DNA of 64,000 nucleotides from Chitinophaga nivalis (GTDB lineage Bacteria > Bacteroidota > Bacteroidia > Chitinophagales > Chitinophagaceae), in NCBI RefSeq assembly GCF_025989125.1, contig NZ_JAPDNR010000001.1, positions 5,258,087-5,322,086 on the forward strand, given 5' to 3'. Positions 25,956 to 34,844 of this stretch are shown here, piece after piece. Numbering within the stretch: position 1 is the stretch's first letter; every line of letters begins with the position of its first letter. Below the pieces are notes generated by a model, which did not search any database, had not been told where the DNA came from, and saw nothing but the letters and a program-made list of their open reading frames with translations. Position numbers and translations under genes: made by a program.

Positions 25956-26795
25956 TTAAAGAAAAACAGGATTACCTTTTATTATCTCTTTATAAACCTG
26001 ATGTATGTTTACATCATAACTATCTTCTCTTTTATAAATAGCAGCGACGAAAATCCTGTGTTGCAAAAATTTTTGTTCCAGTTTTTTTTGTTCCGTTTTA
26101 TCTAAATCATCCATATCTATTTCTCCGGTGTTTAGCTGTCCCATTTCTTCGAAGTAGGCAATGCCGGATTCTCCACAGCGAACCGGATGTACATCAACTG
26201 TATGTGCGAGGTCGATATCCAGTTCCGCCAGCGTAGCCGCATCGTCCCCATTATCGGCCGTATCATAATAATAGAGGTGCGGAATATCTGCTTTACCCGC
26301 AATATGAAGCGGGAATTTTTCCAGGTAAACGTATTTAGCAGAAAAATCGCCATAGAAACTTAACTGCCCATTGCTGAGATCCAAAGCAAACAGGCTTTCT
26401 GTCAACGTGGTATTCCCCCGTATAATGACATCTGCCAATCCGGAAATAACGATATTTTTTGCCCGTACATTCCCGGTCACATAGAGGTACATCGGGTAGC
26501 CCACATCGGTACCATGCATATGAATGGTTTCTTCCACTTCCAGATCACCGATCACCAATACCGCTCTGTTTTGAGGCTGGGAAAGTCCGGGGCCAATCAC
26601 GGAAAGGTCCAGGTCCTTTAAGCGGGTATTCCCATTATACACGGCAAAGGTATTCAGATAGGGATCTTCATAGACCTCCTCAGCAGTAGGGATGTTCTGA
26701 AAATATATGTTGCCGGTATAATCCTGCATAAGGATACCATATTTTGATTCAATTTCAGGATAAGCCACGACAATAAAATCATTTTGTGTATGCAT
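25956..26795 (-). CDS. bactofilin-like beta-helix protein
   Basis: A 279-residue protein. The central part (about 60-180) has short repeated strands with glycine turns (VLVIGDLEVEETIHM, LYVTGNVRAKNIVISG, DVIIRGNTTLTES), the pattern of bactofilin-type right-handed beta-helices. The N-terminal half and the charged C terminus (KTEQKKLEQKF) are not recognised. It has no signal peptide or TM helix, so it should be cytoplasmic. It may form an assembly or be an immunity-type protein together with the downstream DUF2314-ankyrin gene. Assignment is by motif shape only. Confidence 0.55.
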   Translation of the reverse strand: MHTQNDFIVVAYPEIESKYGILMQDYTGNIYFQNIPTAEEVYEDPYLNTFAVYNGNTRLKDLDLSVIGPGLSQPQNRAVLVIGDLEVEETIHMHGTDVGYPMYLYVTGNVRAKNIVISGLADVIIRGNTTLTESLFALDLSNGQLSFYGDFSAKYVYLEKFPLHIAGKADIPHLYYYDTADNGDDAATLAELDIDLAHTVDVHPVRCGESGIAYFEEMGQLNTGEIDMDDLDKTEQKKLEQKFLQHRIFVAAIYKREDSYDVNIHQVYKEIIKGNPVFL

Positions 26796-27228
26796 TATTC
26801 TCAGTTTTAGTGATGATCAGTTGATAACATGGAGAACGATCTCCATTTGCCAGCCGTATTTTTCGTACAGGGGCCACCGTTTGTTCCCCGTTCGGTTTTT
26901 CGGGGTTAAAATAGGTCTTTTTTACAACTGAAAAAAATATGGTCGTATGCCGGTACCACCAATGGGGCCGGAATATTCGGGAAGCTATTTAATGTATTGT
27001 TCCATTATGCAAATGCCTGGCGACTGACCTCCTGCAGCCTGACAGCGATGAACCGGCGTCTGGGCAGCGCTGGTATTTATCCATGTAAAGCCTTATCGTT
27101 CCGGCTACTACGGCACAAGGCTCCTGCATTACCTGGTTATTTATAAATACAGAAAAAAGCATAAATTCCACTTATATCTGACAAAATATATCATAGAAGC
27201 AATACATTAGCTATTCAAACCTTATTAC
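26796..27228. other. divergent intergenic region before the defence locus
   Basis: About 430 bases between the bactofilin-like gene and the HNH-ATPase gene. It is more AT-rich than the flanking genes. I see no promoter pair, RNA gene, repeat or small ORF with support. Confidence 0.4.
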
Positions 27229-29379
27229 ATGATTTTTGTCCAGCGGCCCTCAAAACCAGCATACCTGGATTCTCCCAAAGTGCTGAAAGCCATCGAAGCA
27301 TTAAAAAACAATTTCTATTATAACGAAAGACAAGAAAGGATCCGGTTTCTACCAGAGATACTGATCCCTATCAAACCAGACCTGGCGGCGGCTTTTCATC
27401 ATAAATGCGCTTATTGTGAACAAAGACTCTATCAGCCTCACCAGGGTGAAATCGATTATTTCCGCCCGAGAAGTGGTGTGGCCGGCAACAAGGAATACTT
27501 AAAGGATCACTATTGGTGGCTGGCCTACAATTGGGACAATCTATACTTATCCTGTTCTACCTGCAACCGGGTCAAAGGCAACCAGTTTCCTTTATCCGAA
27601 GAGGCCTCCAGAGCGCCCATAGGCGACACCTCCTTCGGTTTATGGAATGAAGCTACGCTGTTGATAGATCCCTGCCGGGAGCACCCGGAAGAACATCTCA
27701 CTTTCAGGAATACGGGCGAAATCGTAGCGCTTTCCACCAAAGGGCTTGCCACGATTCAACTACTGGCTTTAGACCGGGAAGAACTCAATGAAAAAAGAAA
27801 ACAGGAAATTGATATTTTTCTGCAAACACTCGACAATGTTTTAAGAGACCAATCACCTCAACAAGCTAGCGCCATCGTCTTCCTGGTCATGGATTTATTC
27901 AATGGCAGTGGTGGCGCCCAACAGTTTGCCGGCGCCGTAAAAACCGCGTATTCAGACTGGTATGACAACCATGAGGAGGAATGGAATAAAATACTTAAGC
28001 TATCCTCGTCGCATGCCGTTAATAAGCGGGCCTTCCCGCCTCCACCGGTTGCTGCACAACATCATGCAGACCTCCTCATTGATGAAGCACTGGTCAATGA
28101 AAGTATCACTACCCGTAGCTTCTCCATCAAAAGTATTACTATCCGGAACTTTAAAAAAATAGCCCACTTAACCCTGGATATTCCGGAAGCAGCCACCAGA
28201 GAGGAAGGCGAAGCCTGGTTATTATTGCTGGGAGATAATGGTGTTGGCAAAACGTCTGTATTACAAGCCATCGCCATGACACTTTGTGGCGCGGAAACCT
28301 TGCATAAACTCGGATTAACCGCACATGAGTTTTTGAAATACGGGCAACAGGATGGCAGCATTTACATCCAGAGTTTTGAAAATGATGAACCGGTCATACT
28401 GCGATTTAATCAGGACGGTTTTATGTCGGAATTAGCCGCTCCGCCTACTTTTCTGCTGGGATACGGTGCTACCAGACTACTGCCTAAAGGCCTATTGCAA
28501 CCCAGGAAAAACGTAGACCGGCGCGTCAATATCAACAACCTGTTTGATTATAGTTACTCCTTAAGTGACGCCAACAAATGGCTGGCCACCGTGGACCCAA
28601 AAGAAATGACGGAACGCATTTTCCCGGCGTTGCTGGACATGCTGAATCTTCCTCCCGACCGGAAATTAATTTATGAAGAAAGGGAATTAAAGATCGATGA
28701 TGGCGTACAAAAATTCAGCATTGAAAGAATCAGTGATGGGTATAAAAGCGTGATCGCGATTGCCTGCGACATCATGAAAACGTTATCGGTAGAAAAGGCG
28801 GGATATCACACCGCAAAAGGCATCGTACTGATCGACGAACTGGGGAATCATTTACATCCGGCCTGGCGCATGAAAATTGTGCCTGCGTTGAGAAACGCTT
28901 TTCCCCGGCTGCAGTTTATTGTTTCCACACACGAACCACTTTGCCTGCGCGGCATCAAACACGGTGAAGCCGTGGTGCTGATGAAAGATCAGCAATCTAA
29001 CATTGTTCCATTAGCAGACCTCCCCGATCATACGCTGTTACGGGTGGATCAATTGTTGACATCCGACCTGTTTGGGTTGATGCATACCCTGGATGAAGCG
29101 ACGACCTTACAATTTGAGGAATATTACCGGCTATTGGCGATAAAGGCAGCAGCAAGAACGGAAGAAGAACAGGAAAAAATCAACACATATACCCGGGAAT
29201 TAGCGGGAAAAGATCTTTCCGGCAATACGCCGCAGTTACAGATCTTATATGAAATCATTCACGAGCAGTATGCCCGCCAACTGACCGACAATCATCACGC
29301 TACCAAAGCTGCCCTCAAAGAAAGCACAAAGGAAGCAGTGAAAGCAATACTGGCAAACAAGAACCTGGACTGGCTATGA
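27229..29379 (+). CDS. HNH-ATPase fusion, Septu-like defence effector/sensor
   Basis: A 716-residue fusion. The N-terminal ~230 residues are a TIGR02646/PtuB-type HNH domain: zinc pairs C60-x2-C63 (CAYCEQR) and C109-x2-C112 (CSTCNRVK, N113), and motif EIDYFRPR (74-81), where Tyr77 replaces the expected His of the EHFRPK signature. Residues ~300-600 are an ABC-class AAA ATPase (PtuA-like): Walker A GDNGVGKT (335-342), Walker B IVLIDE (532-537) and STHEP (566-570). ATP binding and a Zn fold look intact; nuclease activity is doubtful. It overlaps the next gene by four bases, so both are made together. Known Septu systems use separate PtuA and PtuB, so this fusion-plus-second-HNH form is unusual. 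Anti-phage function is inferred. Confidence 0.83.
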   Translation: MIFVQRPSKPAYLDSPKVLKAIEALKNNFYYNERQERIRFLPEILIPIKPDLAAAFHHKCAYCEQRLYQPHQGEIDYFRPRSGVAGNKEYLKDHYWWLAYNWDNLYLSCSTCNRVKGNQFPLSEEASRAPIGDTSFGLWNEATLLIDPCREHPEEHLTFRNTGEIVALSTKGLATIQLLALDREELNEKRKQEIDIFLQTLDNVLRDQSPQQASAIVFLVMDLFNGSGGAQQFAGAVKTAYSDWYDNHEEEWNKILKLSSSHAVNKRAFPPPPVAAQHHADLLIDEALVNESITTRSFSIKSITIRNFKKIAHLTLDIPEAATREEGEAWLLLLGDNGVGKTSVLQAIAMTLCGAETLHKLGLTAHEFLKYGQQDGSIYIQSFENDEPVILRFNQDGFMSELAAPPTFLLGYGATRLLPKGLLQPRKNVDRRVNINNLFDYSYSLSDANKWLATVDPKEMTERIFPALLDMLNLPPDRKLIYEERELKIDDGVQKFSIERISDGYKSVIAIACDIMKTLSVEKAGYHTAKGIVLIDELGNHLHPAWRMKIVPALRNAFPRLQFIVSTHEPLCLRGIKHGEAVVLMKDQQSNIVPLADLPDHTLLRVDQLLTSDLFGLMHTLDEATTLQFEEYYRLLAIKAAARTEEEQEKINTYTRELAGKDLSGNTPQLQILYEIIHEQYARQLTDNHHATKAALKESTKEAVKAILANKNLDWL

Positions 29380-30206
29380 TAAAAATTAACAGACCGCCTG
29401 CTCCGGCCTTCCTTACAGCTCCCGGTAATAAATGGCAGGCAGAAACCAATGAGGCTATCCAACACTATAGCATCACTCCGGTGAAAGGTGATTTCGAGTT
29501 TAAACTATATAAAGATCCGCTGTTAAAAGAAGAGTTAAAAAAAACCTTCACGAAGTGCGCTTATTGTGAAAGCAGGTACAGCGCTGTTTTTGATGGTGAT
29601 GTAGAACATTTCAGGCCTAAAGGCCGCGTCCTGGAAAAAATACCGCCTACGCCGGGATATTATTGGCTGGCCAATGAATGGACGAATCTGGTGCTTTCCT
29701 GTCAGCATTGCAATCAGAAACGCAAACACCTCTTGCCTGGTACCACCGTACAAACAACCCAAGGCAAACACGATCAGTTTCCCCTATTGAACGAAGGCCA
29801 CCGGATAGCTCACCATATGCATACCCTGCATGGAGAAGAACCTTCGCGACTATTAATAGATCCTTGTACAGATCAGGATACGGAAGCACAATTTGAATAC
29901 GACATCAACCACGGTACTATCATCGCGAGATCTCCCAAAGCCACCACATCAATCGCTGTATATGCCTTACAGCGCCCCGAATTAGTGAAAGACAGAAAAG
30001 AACATATCGCACTTGTACTTCATCAGATGACAGTGACCAAACGGGAATTGGAAAGATATAATCGTGATCAGCACGAAGCGCAGCGGCAAATTTTTCAGGA
30101 TGAACTGAATATCTTAATAGCATATGGGGATGATAAACGTCCTTTTGCCGGACTGGCGCGCTTTTTCATCCGGAGATTTCTGACGGACAACAACCTGACG
30201 CCGTAA
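29376..30206 (+). CDS. HNH endonuclease, PtuB/TIGR02646-like, coupled to the fusion
   Basis: A 276-residue HNH nuclease candidate. Zinc pairs are C61-x2-C64 (CAYCESR) and C109-x2-C112 (CQHCNQK). The DVEHFRPKG segment places the catalytic His at residue 78, so unlike the fusion upstream this protein keeps the active site; N113 is also kept. It is homologous to the first 230 residues of the fusion partner in the order and spacing of all motifs. The ATG overlaps the preceding stop (ATGA), which implies translational coupling and a stoichiometric complex. The DNA or tRNA target is unknown; related PtuB proteins degrade phage or host nucleic acid. The convergent HxlR gene starts 11 bases later. 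Confidence 0.83.
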   Translation: MIKINRPPAPAFLTAPGNKWQAETNEAIQHYSITPVKGDFEFKLYKDPLLKEELKKTFTKCAYCESRYSAVFDGDVEHFRPKGRVLEKIPPTPGYYWLANEWTNLVLSCQHCNQKRKHLLPGTTVQTTQGKHDQFPLLNEGHRIAHHMHTLHGEEPSRLLIDPCTDQDTEAQFEYDINHGTIIARSPKATTSIAVYALQRPELVKDRKEHIALVLHQMTVTKRELERYNRDQHEAQRQIFQDELNILIAYGDDKRPFAGLARFFIRRFLTDNNLTP

Positions 30207-30217
30207 TTTCATTCGGA

Positions 30218-30601
30218 TTAATATGGCTGCTTATCCACCACACGACTTTCTTTTTTTGCAGCCATCAAGTCCAGCACCTTGTCCATATGCTGCAATCCCC
30301 AGCGCTCCATATTCACAATAACCGGTACCAGGGTGTTTCCGAAATCGGTAAGATAGTACTCTACTTTAGGCGGCACTGTGGCATACACCACCCGTCTCAC
30401 GACCCCATGTTCTTCCAGCTCATTCAGCTGCTGCGTTAATACCCTGCGGGAAGCCGCCGGATTCATTTTCTGCAACTCACCAGGCCGCCTTATCCCATTA
30501 TGTATATTGAAAATCAGGCAAGGTTTCCATTTGCCGCCGATTATTTCCATCATGATCCCTACCCCACAATCCAGCGGTTTGGGAATTTTCCTTTCATACA
30601 T
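30218..30601 (-). CDS. HxlR-family transcriptional regulator
   Basis: A 127-residue winged-helix regulator of the HxlR type. It carries the family start (CGVGIMMEIIGGKWKPCL, about 12-30), the helix R(R)PGELQKMNPAASRRVLTQQLNELEEHGVV and wing YATVPPKVEYYLTDFG. The divergent MBL gene, with a clear promoter between them, is the likely target. HxlR proteins often sense thiol or aldehyde stress through a Cys; here Cys12 and Cys29 are present. The effector is unknown. Confidence 0.87.
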   Translation of the reverse strand: MYERKIPKPLDCGVGIMMEIIGGKWKPCLIFNIHNGIRRPGELQKMNPAASRRVLTQQLNELEEHGVVRRVVYATVPPKVEYYLTDFGNTLVPVIVNMERWGLQHMDKVLDLMAAKKESRVVDKQPY

Positions 30602-30692
30602 ATCCCACTCATTTAAACAATAAAGTTAAGGGATCGCTTTCTTAAAGTGCCTATGTGCGAAATTTATCACTATGTGACAACATCCGCCCATA

Positions 30693-30723
30693 TTGGCTGT
30701 AACCATTGACAGCACTAGCTTTG
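30693..30723 (+). promoter_or_regulatory. promoter of the MBL hydrolase gene
   Basis: TTG (-33) at 30693-30695, 20-base spacer, TAGCTTTG (-7) at 30716-30723. It rules out the upstream TTG codon as a start, because that codon coincides with the -33 element. A TCACTATGTGA dyad just upstream (30666-30676) may bind the divergent HxlR protein. Confidence 0.7.
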
Positions 30724-30779
30724 CCCCTGTAAATAAAAATGGATTTTCCATCCGTAATCTCTTAAAAAATTATAGCAGT

Positions 30780-31733
30780 ATGAAACAAGTCTTAAGACGA
30801 TACCTCTATGCAGCAGCCATCACTTTGCTTGCCGGCACGGCCAGCCATACCAGCGCCCAAACCCCGGTGCGGCAGCACCAGCCCGGTATTTATCGCATGC
30901 AGGTGGGAGACATAGAAGTGATCGCATTATCGGACGGTACTGTGCCGCTGGCAGCTACGGAAGCACTCACCCATATCAAACCAGGTGAAGTACAGGCACT
31001 CCTGAAACGCGCCTATACAACATCACCGGTAGAGGCTTCCGTGAATGCATTTTTAATCAAAACCGGCGGCAAACTGATCTTAATTGATGCCGGCAGCGCA
31101 GAACTGTATGGACCTACGCTCGGCTTCCTGCCCAACAGCATCCGGGAAGCAGGCTATCAACCGGAAGACATTGACGCCGTCCTGCTCACCCATATTCATA
31201 CAGACCACAGCGGCGGCCTGATGATGGGAGATAAAATGGTATTTCCGAATGCACTCGTTTATGCCAGTGAGCCGGAAGTCAATTACTGGATGAATGCCAA
31301 CAATGCTGCCAATGCCCCGGAGCGGCTGAAAAAGTTCTTCCGGGAGGCCGACGCCAAAGTGGGCCCTTACCTGAAAGCCGGGAAAGTACGCACCTTTACC
31401 TATGGCAAGGCCCTGTTTCCCGGCATCACCCCAATCGCTACACCCGGTCATACACCCGGCCATACCTTTTATGCACTCGAAAGTAAAAATGAAAAAATGC
31501 TGTTCTGGGGAGACATCATGCATGTAGCGGAGGTACAGTTTGTAAAACCGGATGTTACCATTGCTTTTGATGTAGATCCGGCAGCCGCCGCACAACAACG
31601 CAAAAAAGCCTATGCAGATGCCGCCAGACAAGGCTACTGGATTGCCGCAGCCCATATCTCATTTCCGGGTATCGGGCATCTCCGCGCCGCTGGAAAAAGC
31701 TATGAATGGGTGCCCATTATCTACAAATACTAA
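30780..31733 (+). CDS. periplasmic MBL-fold metallo-hydrolase
   Basis: A 317-residue protein with a signal peptide (MKQVLRRYLYAAAITLLAGTASHTSAQ; cleavage about residue 27). The metallo-beta-lactamase core has the HxHxDH motif as HIHTDHSGG, then the later GHTPGHT ligand and a WGDIMH segment, consistent with two metal ions. This subgroup (AHL-lactonase or quorum-quenching-like, DUF-annotated MBL hydrolases) is common in Bacteroidota beside HxlR or MarR regulators. Start chosen at the ATG downstream of the promoter. Substrate unknown; it could be a lactonase or a sulfatase-like enzyme. Confidence 0.8.
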   Translation: MKQVLRRYLYAAAITLLAGTASHTSAQTPVRQHQPGIYRMQVGDIEVIALSDGTVPLAATEALTHIKPGEVQALLKRAYTTSPVEASVNAFLIKTGGKLILIDAGSAELYGPTLGFLPNSIREAGYQPEDIDAVLLTHIHTDHSGGLMMGDKMVFPNALVYASEPEVNYWMNANNAANAPERLKKFFREADAKVGPYLKAGKVRTFTYGKALFPGITPIATPGHTPGHTFYALESKNEKMLFWGDIMHVAEVQFVKPDVTIAFDVDPAAAAQQRKKAYADAARQGYWIAAAHISFPGIGHLRAAGKSYEWVPIIYKY

Positions 31734-31979
31734 TACACTTTATGCCCCACTGCTGTCACCGCAGTGGGGTAACATGCGCGCGTCCTATCTTTTCCTGATT
31801 GCTTTCGAAAGCATAGCGCACTACTACGATCGGCTGTCAGCTCGTATCAGTCGACAGACCTACATTTAAGTACGGAGAAGATGAATATTCCACACGCATG
31901 AACCTATTATTCCGTCCCGTTAAATCAACCCTGTAGCAATCGTCCCTTAGTTATTATTCACCCATAAAACGCCCCGATT

Positions 31980-32360
31980 ATGCGCAATTCCCTTTTACTT
32001 TCCCTGGGCATCGCCGCCCTTTCCTGCTTTCACCCGGTACAGGCAGGTGTACCGAAACCTTCCACAGCCGTTTATGAAAAACCATGGTTGTTTTACACGG
32101 CTATCTATCAAAAAAGTATTTATTGTTTCCAGGACCGTTACGGAGAACGCGGCTATGAAATCTGGCTGCATAACAACAACCCTTCCAAAGCCTATGCAGT
32201 GACCATACAAGTGGAGCAACGCTACCACGCCAATGTTACCTACTCTACCCGGGTGGTGAATATTCCTGCCGGCGGAGATATCTATATTGGCTGTACGGTC
32301 AGTGGCATCGGGCCTTCCAATTACATTGGCTACTCCTATCAGGTAGTAGGAGAATCGTGA
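31980..32360 (+). CDS. small secreted protein of unknown function
   Basis: A 126-residue protein with a signal peptide (MRNSLLLSLGIAALSCFHPVQA, cleavage about residue 22). The mature domain has ~100 residues, rich in Tyr/Asn/Val, with segments such as EIWLHNNNPSKAYAVTIQV and VVNIPAGGDIYIGC, suggesting an all-beta extracellular fold. Two cysteines (48 and 101) may form a disulfide. It stands between an MBL hydrolase and a hairpin. I do not recognise the family. Confidence 0.6.
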   Translation: MRNSLLLSLGIAALSCFHPVQAGVPKPSTAVYEKPWLFYTAIYQKSIYCFQDRYGERGYEIWLHNNNPSKAYAVTIQVEQRYHANVTYSTRVVNIPAGGDIYIGCTVSGIGPSNYIGYSYQVVGES

Positions 32361-32383
32361 TCGGTACGGCCGGTCACACACTC

Positions 32384-32416
32384 GTATCAACCAGCTTACG
32401 GAGAGCTGGTTGATAC
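32384..32416 (+). terminator. hairpin after the small secreted protein gene
   Basis: Perfect 13-base arms GTATCAACCAGCT / AGCTGGTTGATAC with a 7-base loop, starting 24 bases past the stop. Confidence 0.7.
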
Positions 32417-32473
32417 CCTACTCTCTTAACTTTTGCGTATTATTGCCGGATAAATCCTTAACCGGCAAACAAC

Positions 32474-33307
32474 ATGCTGACATTAGACAATATAGCTATC
32501 TGGGAAAAACTGGATAGTCCTTTTGAAGACGCAGCGCAGGTCCCTGGCCTGCTGGCGCAGCTGGAACAAACAGCTTCCGGAGAGATATTAGATGAAATTT
32601 GCTGGGAACATATTTATCATCAACAAACGGTGTATGAAGTAACCTTTGCTGCCGTCCCCTATCTGATACAATTTTGCGAAACCAGTCAGGATCCGGATTA
32701 CAAACTACACATCTATTTGAACCTGGCCGTTATCCTCGCCACACTGGACCCGGAAGATCAGTTATTACACAACATATTCGCCAACAGTGCATGCGATCCC
32801 GCTGCCGTGGCCACCATTATTGCCAGCTATCAGCAGGCATTCGGACAACTAAAGCCGATCGGGCAATCCCTGTTTGAAGTGGTGATGGAAAAAGAAGAAA
32901 CGGAAAAGCGATACTTCCTGGCAGCATTGGCCGTGGCCCATAAGAACTTCCCCATAGCCTACCTCTTTTCTACCTTTATAGAAAACGAAGAATATATGGG
33001 TAGTTGCCCGCATTGTGATACCGAATTCTTTTTATGGAACCAGGAAGAAAAACTGGTATTATACAAAACAGATCCGGTTTTTGACAAAACACAAACCGGT
33101 TTTCCGGTGATACCCAGGTCGGCTGACAAGCTGCAACCCACTGCAGTTATTTCCGCCGACAATGACTGCGGGTGGTTAACTTTTTACGCAGACAAGTTGC
33201 AAGCCGATACCCTGCAGCCGCTTATTCCGTATTTATTTGGAGAAGCCAGCTGTCCGGCCTGTCACCAGTCCTGCGATATAGCGGATGCCATCATGGCTTC
33301 TCTCTAA
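32474..33307 (+). CDS. helical-repeat protein with two C-terminal zinc-knuckle-like motifs
   Basis: A 277-residue cytoplasmic protein of unknown function. The first ~150 residues are helical with a HEAT-like feel, containing the HQQTVYEVTFAAVPYLI stretch found in many uncharacterised immunity-type proteins. Then come SCPHCDTEF (about 175-183) and, near the C terminus, SCPACHQSC (about 256-264), which together could bind one zinc. No toxin or effector gene adjoins it. It may be an immunity or regulatory protein; no name is offered. Confidence 0.55.
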   Translation: MLTLDNIAIWEKLDSPFEDAAQVPGLLAQLEQTASGEILDEICWEHIYHQQTVYEVTFAAVPYLIQFCETSQDPDYKLHIYLNLAVILATLDPEDQLLHNIFANSACDPAAVATIIASYQQAFGQLKPIGQSLFEVVMEKEETEKRYFLAALAVAHKNFPIAYLFSTFIENEEYMGSCPHCDTEFFLWNQEEKLVLYKTDPVFDKTQTGFPVIPRSADKLQPTAVISADNDCGWLTFYADKLQADTLQPLIPYLFGEASCPACHQSCDIADAIMASL

Positions 33308-33389
33308 TAACTATGATTATACCGGTTGACGTATATACGATAACGTGAGATAGATAATCTTTCTGCTTTACCCATCATTTATTTCATGC

Positions 33390-33425
33390 AAATAGCCTGT
33401 CTCTGTTGAAAGAGACAGGCTATTT
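33390..33425. terminator. bidirectional terminator between convergent genes
   Basis: Perfect 15-base arms AAATAGCCTGTCTCT / AGAGACAGGCTATTT with a 6-base loop, between the knuckle protein and the convergent secreted protein. Confidence 0.8.
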
Positions 33426-33447
33426 ATCTGTTTATCCATCTATGCGC

Positions 33448-34029
33448 TCAGGAACGTCCTTTGCGCTTTGGAATCGAAATAAAGCCATTCGCATTAGTGA
33501 CTGTTGGCGTAGCAATATACACGCCATTCGCTTTTTTATCTGCCTTTTCGGTGTACTCCGCATCGAAAGTAATGGCGCCTTTTTTGACTTCGTAGTATTT
33601 AGCCGGCGCATAATACAACGAATCTGCGGCTGGATGCACCGGCACCGTTTCACTACCCCCGAATTCCAGGTATCCATCCTGATCGAAATCTTTTATATCA
33701 GAGGCAATGGCACTCATCAGGGAATCGGCTTTGGAATAATTAATGCCGAATACGTATAATCTATTCTTGCTGGGAGCAGCGGTCACCTCCAGGAATAAAA
33801 ACACATTTCCCTTATCTTCTACCAGCCGGTTACGTTTGCTTTTGTAGACAATATTATCGGATGATAATTCGTAACTGCGTTTACCATTTACGAAGATGGT
33901 GCCTTTATACACCGCAATCATCTGCCCTTTTCCACTGGTAAAATGCAGGTTATTGGCGGGAGTCTGCGCCAGTGCTGGCAAACCAATTATAACCAGGAAT
34001 AGGAGGCAATAGCTGAGCCGGGAGAACAT
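33448..34029 (-). CDS. secreted protein of unknown function
   Basis: Exported protein of about 193 residues, starting MFSRLSYCLLFLVIIGLPALAQ (signal peptide, cleavage about residue 22). The mature part is beta-rich with many charged residues. It includes a short acidic Asp stretch (DIKDFDQDGYLEFGG) resembling an EF-hand-like calcium loop, though I cannot confirm a domain. An in-frame ATG 36 bases upstream would add MIKLTLHFKNNT; I prefer the shorter form because it begins at the signal peptide. Convergent with the knuckle-protein gene, and divergent from an SDR gene. Confidence 0.6.
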   Translation of the reverse strand: MFSRLSYCLLFLVIIGLPALAQTPANNLHFTSGKGQMIAVYKGTIFVNGKRSYELSSDNIVYKSKRNRLVEDKGNVFLFLEVTAAPSKNRLYVFGINYSKADSLMSAIASDIKDFDQDGYLEFGGSETVPVHPAADSLYYAPAKYYEVKKGAITFDAEYTEKADKKANGVYIATPTVTNANGFISIPKRKGRS

Positions 34030-34193
34030 AGTATTGTTTTTAAAATGAAGCGTTAACTTAATCATTTTTCTGCGATTTTATATATTAACTGTTGGTATAG
34101 GTAGCAACCATTTTTGTGATTGCGTTATCGCCCTTTTCCCGAAAGTGCAATTTTTACGGCCAAACATCCATTTTTCGCAGGCCGCTCCTGCCT

Positions 34194-34201
34194 TAGCTTT
34201 G
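34194..34201 (+). promoter_or_regulatory. putative -7 element of the SDR-aquaporin-AraC operon
   Basis: TAGCTTTG, matching TAnnTTTG, 25 bases before the SDR start. The -33 TTG is not conserved (TTT at the expected spacing). Confidence 0.45.
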
Positions 34202-34226
34202 CTGGTATCATCTCAACCTTACAAAC

Positions 34227-34826
34227 ATGAAGATCATTATTACCGGCGCCTCCGGCGCTATCGGGAAAGAAGTGTCTGCCGAACTCGGTAAACGACACGA
34301 CATTACAGGCGCCAGTCTGCGGAACAGCGTACACCAGCTGGATATCTCCAGCGTATCCTCCATTGAAAGCTTCTTTGAAAAAACAGGGCCTTTCGACGCG
34401 CTGGTAAGCGCCGCCGGCGATGCTTACTGGGGGCCGCTGCAAGGACTTACCGAAGCACAGCTGCGCTTTGGTATAGAAAACAAATTACTGGGACAGATCC
34501 ACCTGGTACGTATAGGCTTAAACTATATACGCCCCGGCGGTTCCTTTACCCTGACCTCCGGCGTGCTGGCAGATGACCCGGTAGCCGGCTCCGTCAACTA
34601 CGCCATCGCCAACGCCGGCATCCATGGCTTTGTTACGGCGGCGGCGCAGGAGTTGCCGCCAGGTATCCGCATCAATGCTGTCAGTCCCGGCGTCACAGAC
34701 AATACCATCGAGCGCAACGGACCTAACATGATCGGCCATACGCCGGTATCGATAGAACGGGTGGTAAGGGCCTATATTAAGAGCGTAGAAGGAATTATCA
34801 ATGGCCAGATCCTCCGGGTCTACTAA
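34227..34826 (+). CDS. short SDR-like reductase lacking the catalytic lysine
   Basis: A 199-residue SDR-fold protein with the cofactor loop TGASGAIG (residues 6-13), shorter than classical SDRs (~250) and missing much of the C-terminal part. The region where YxxxK is expected reads VNYAIANAGIHGF, so the Lys is replaced by Asn. Related short 'SDR' proteins in many bacteria share this trait, and it may bind NAD(P) or act with a different mechanism. First gene of a probable operon with an aquaporin (18 bases later) and an AraC regulator. Confidence 0.75.
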   Translation: MKIIITGASGAIGKEVSAELGKRHDITGASLRNSVHQLDISSVSSIESFFEKTGPFDALVSAAGDAYWGPLQGLTEAQLRFGIENKLLGQIHLVRIGLNYIRPGGSFTLTSGVLADDPVAGSVNYAIANAGIHGFVTAAAQELPPGIRINAVSPGVTDNTIERNGPNMIGHTPVSIERVVRAYIKSVEGIINGQILRVY

Positions 34827-34844
34827 AGGGAAAAATTACCACCT

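Noticed and set aside
27229..30206. Retron system (HNH proteins of TIGR02646 are also found with retrons)
   Set aside because: No reverse transcriptase or msr/msd-like repeat was found nearby; the ATPase fusion fits Septu better.
30693..30695. TTG as start of the MBL hydrolase
   Set aside because: It coincides with the -33 element of a good promoter; the ATG at 30780 starts a normal signal peptide.
31080..31655. 191-codon frame antisense to the MBL hydrolase
   Set aside because: Contained in the coding region of the MBL gene, and no recognisable feature.
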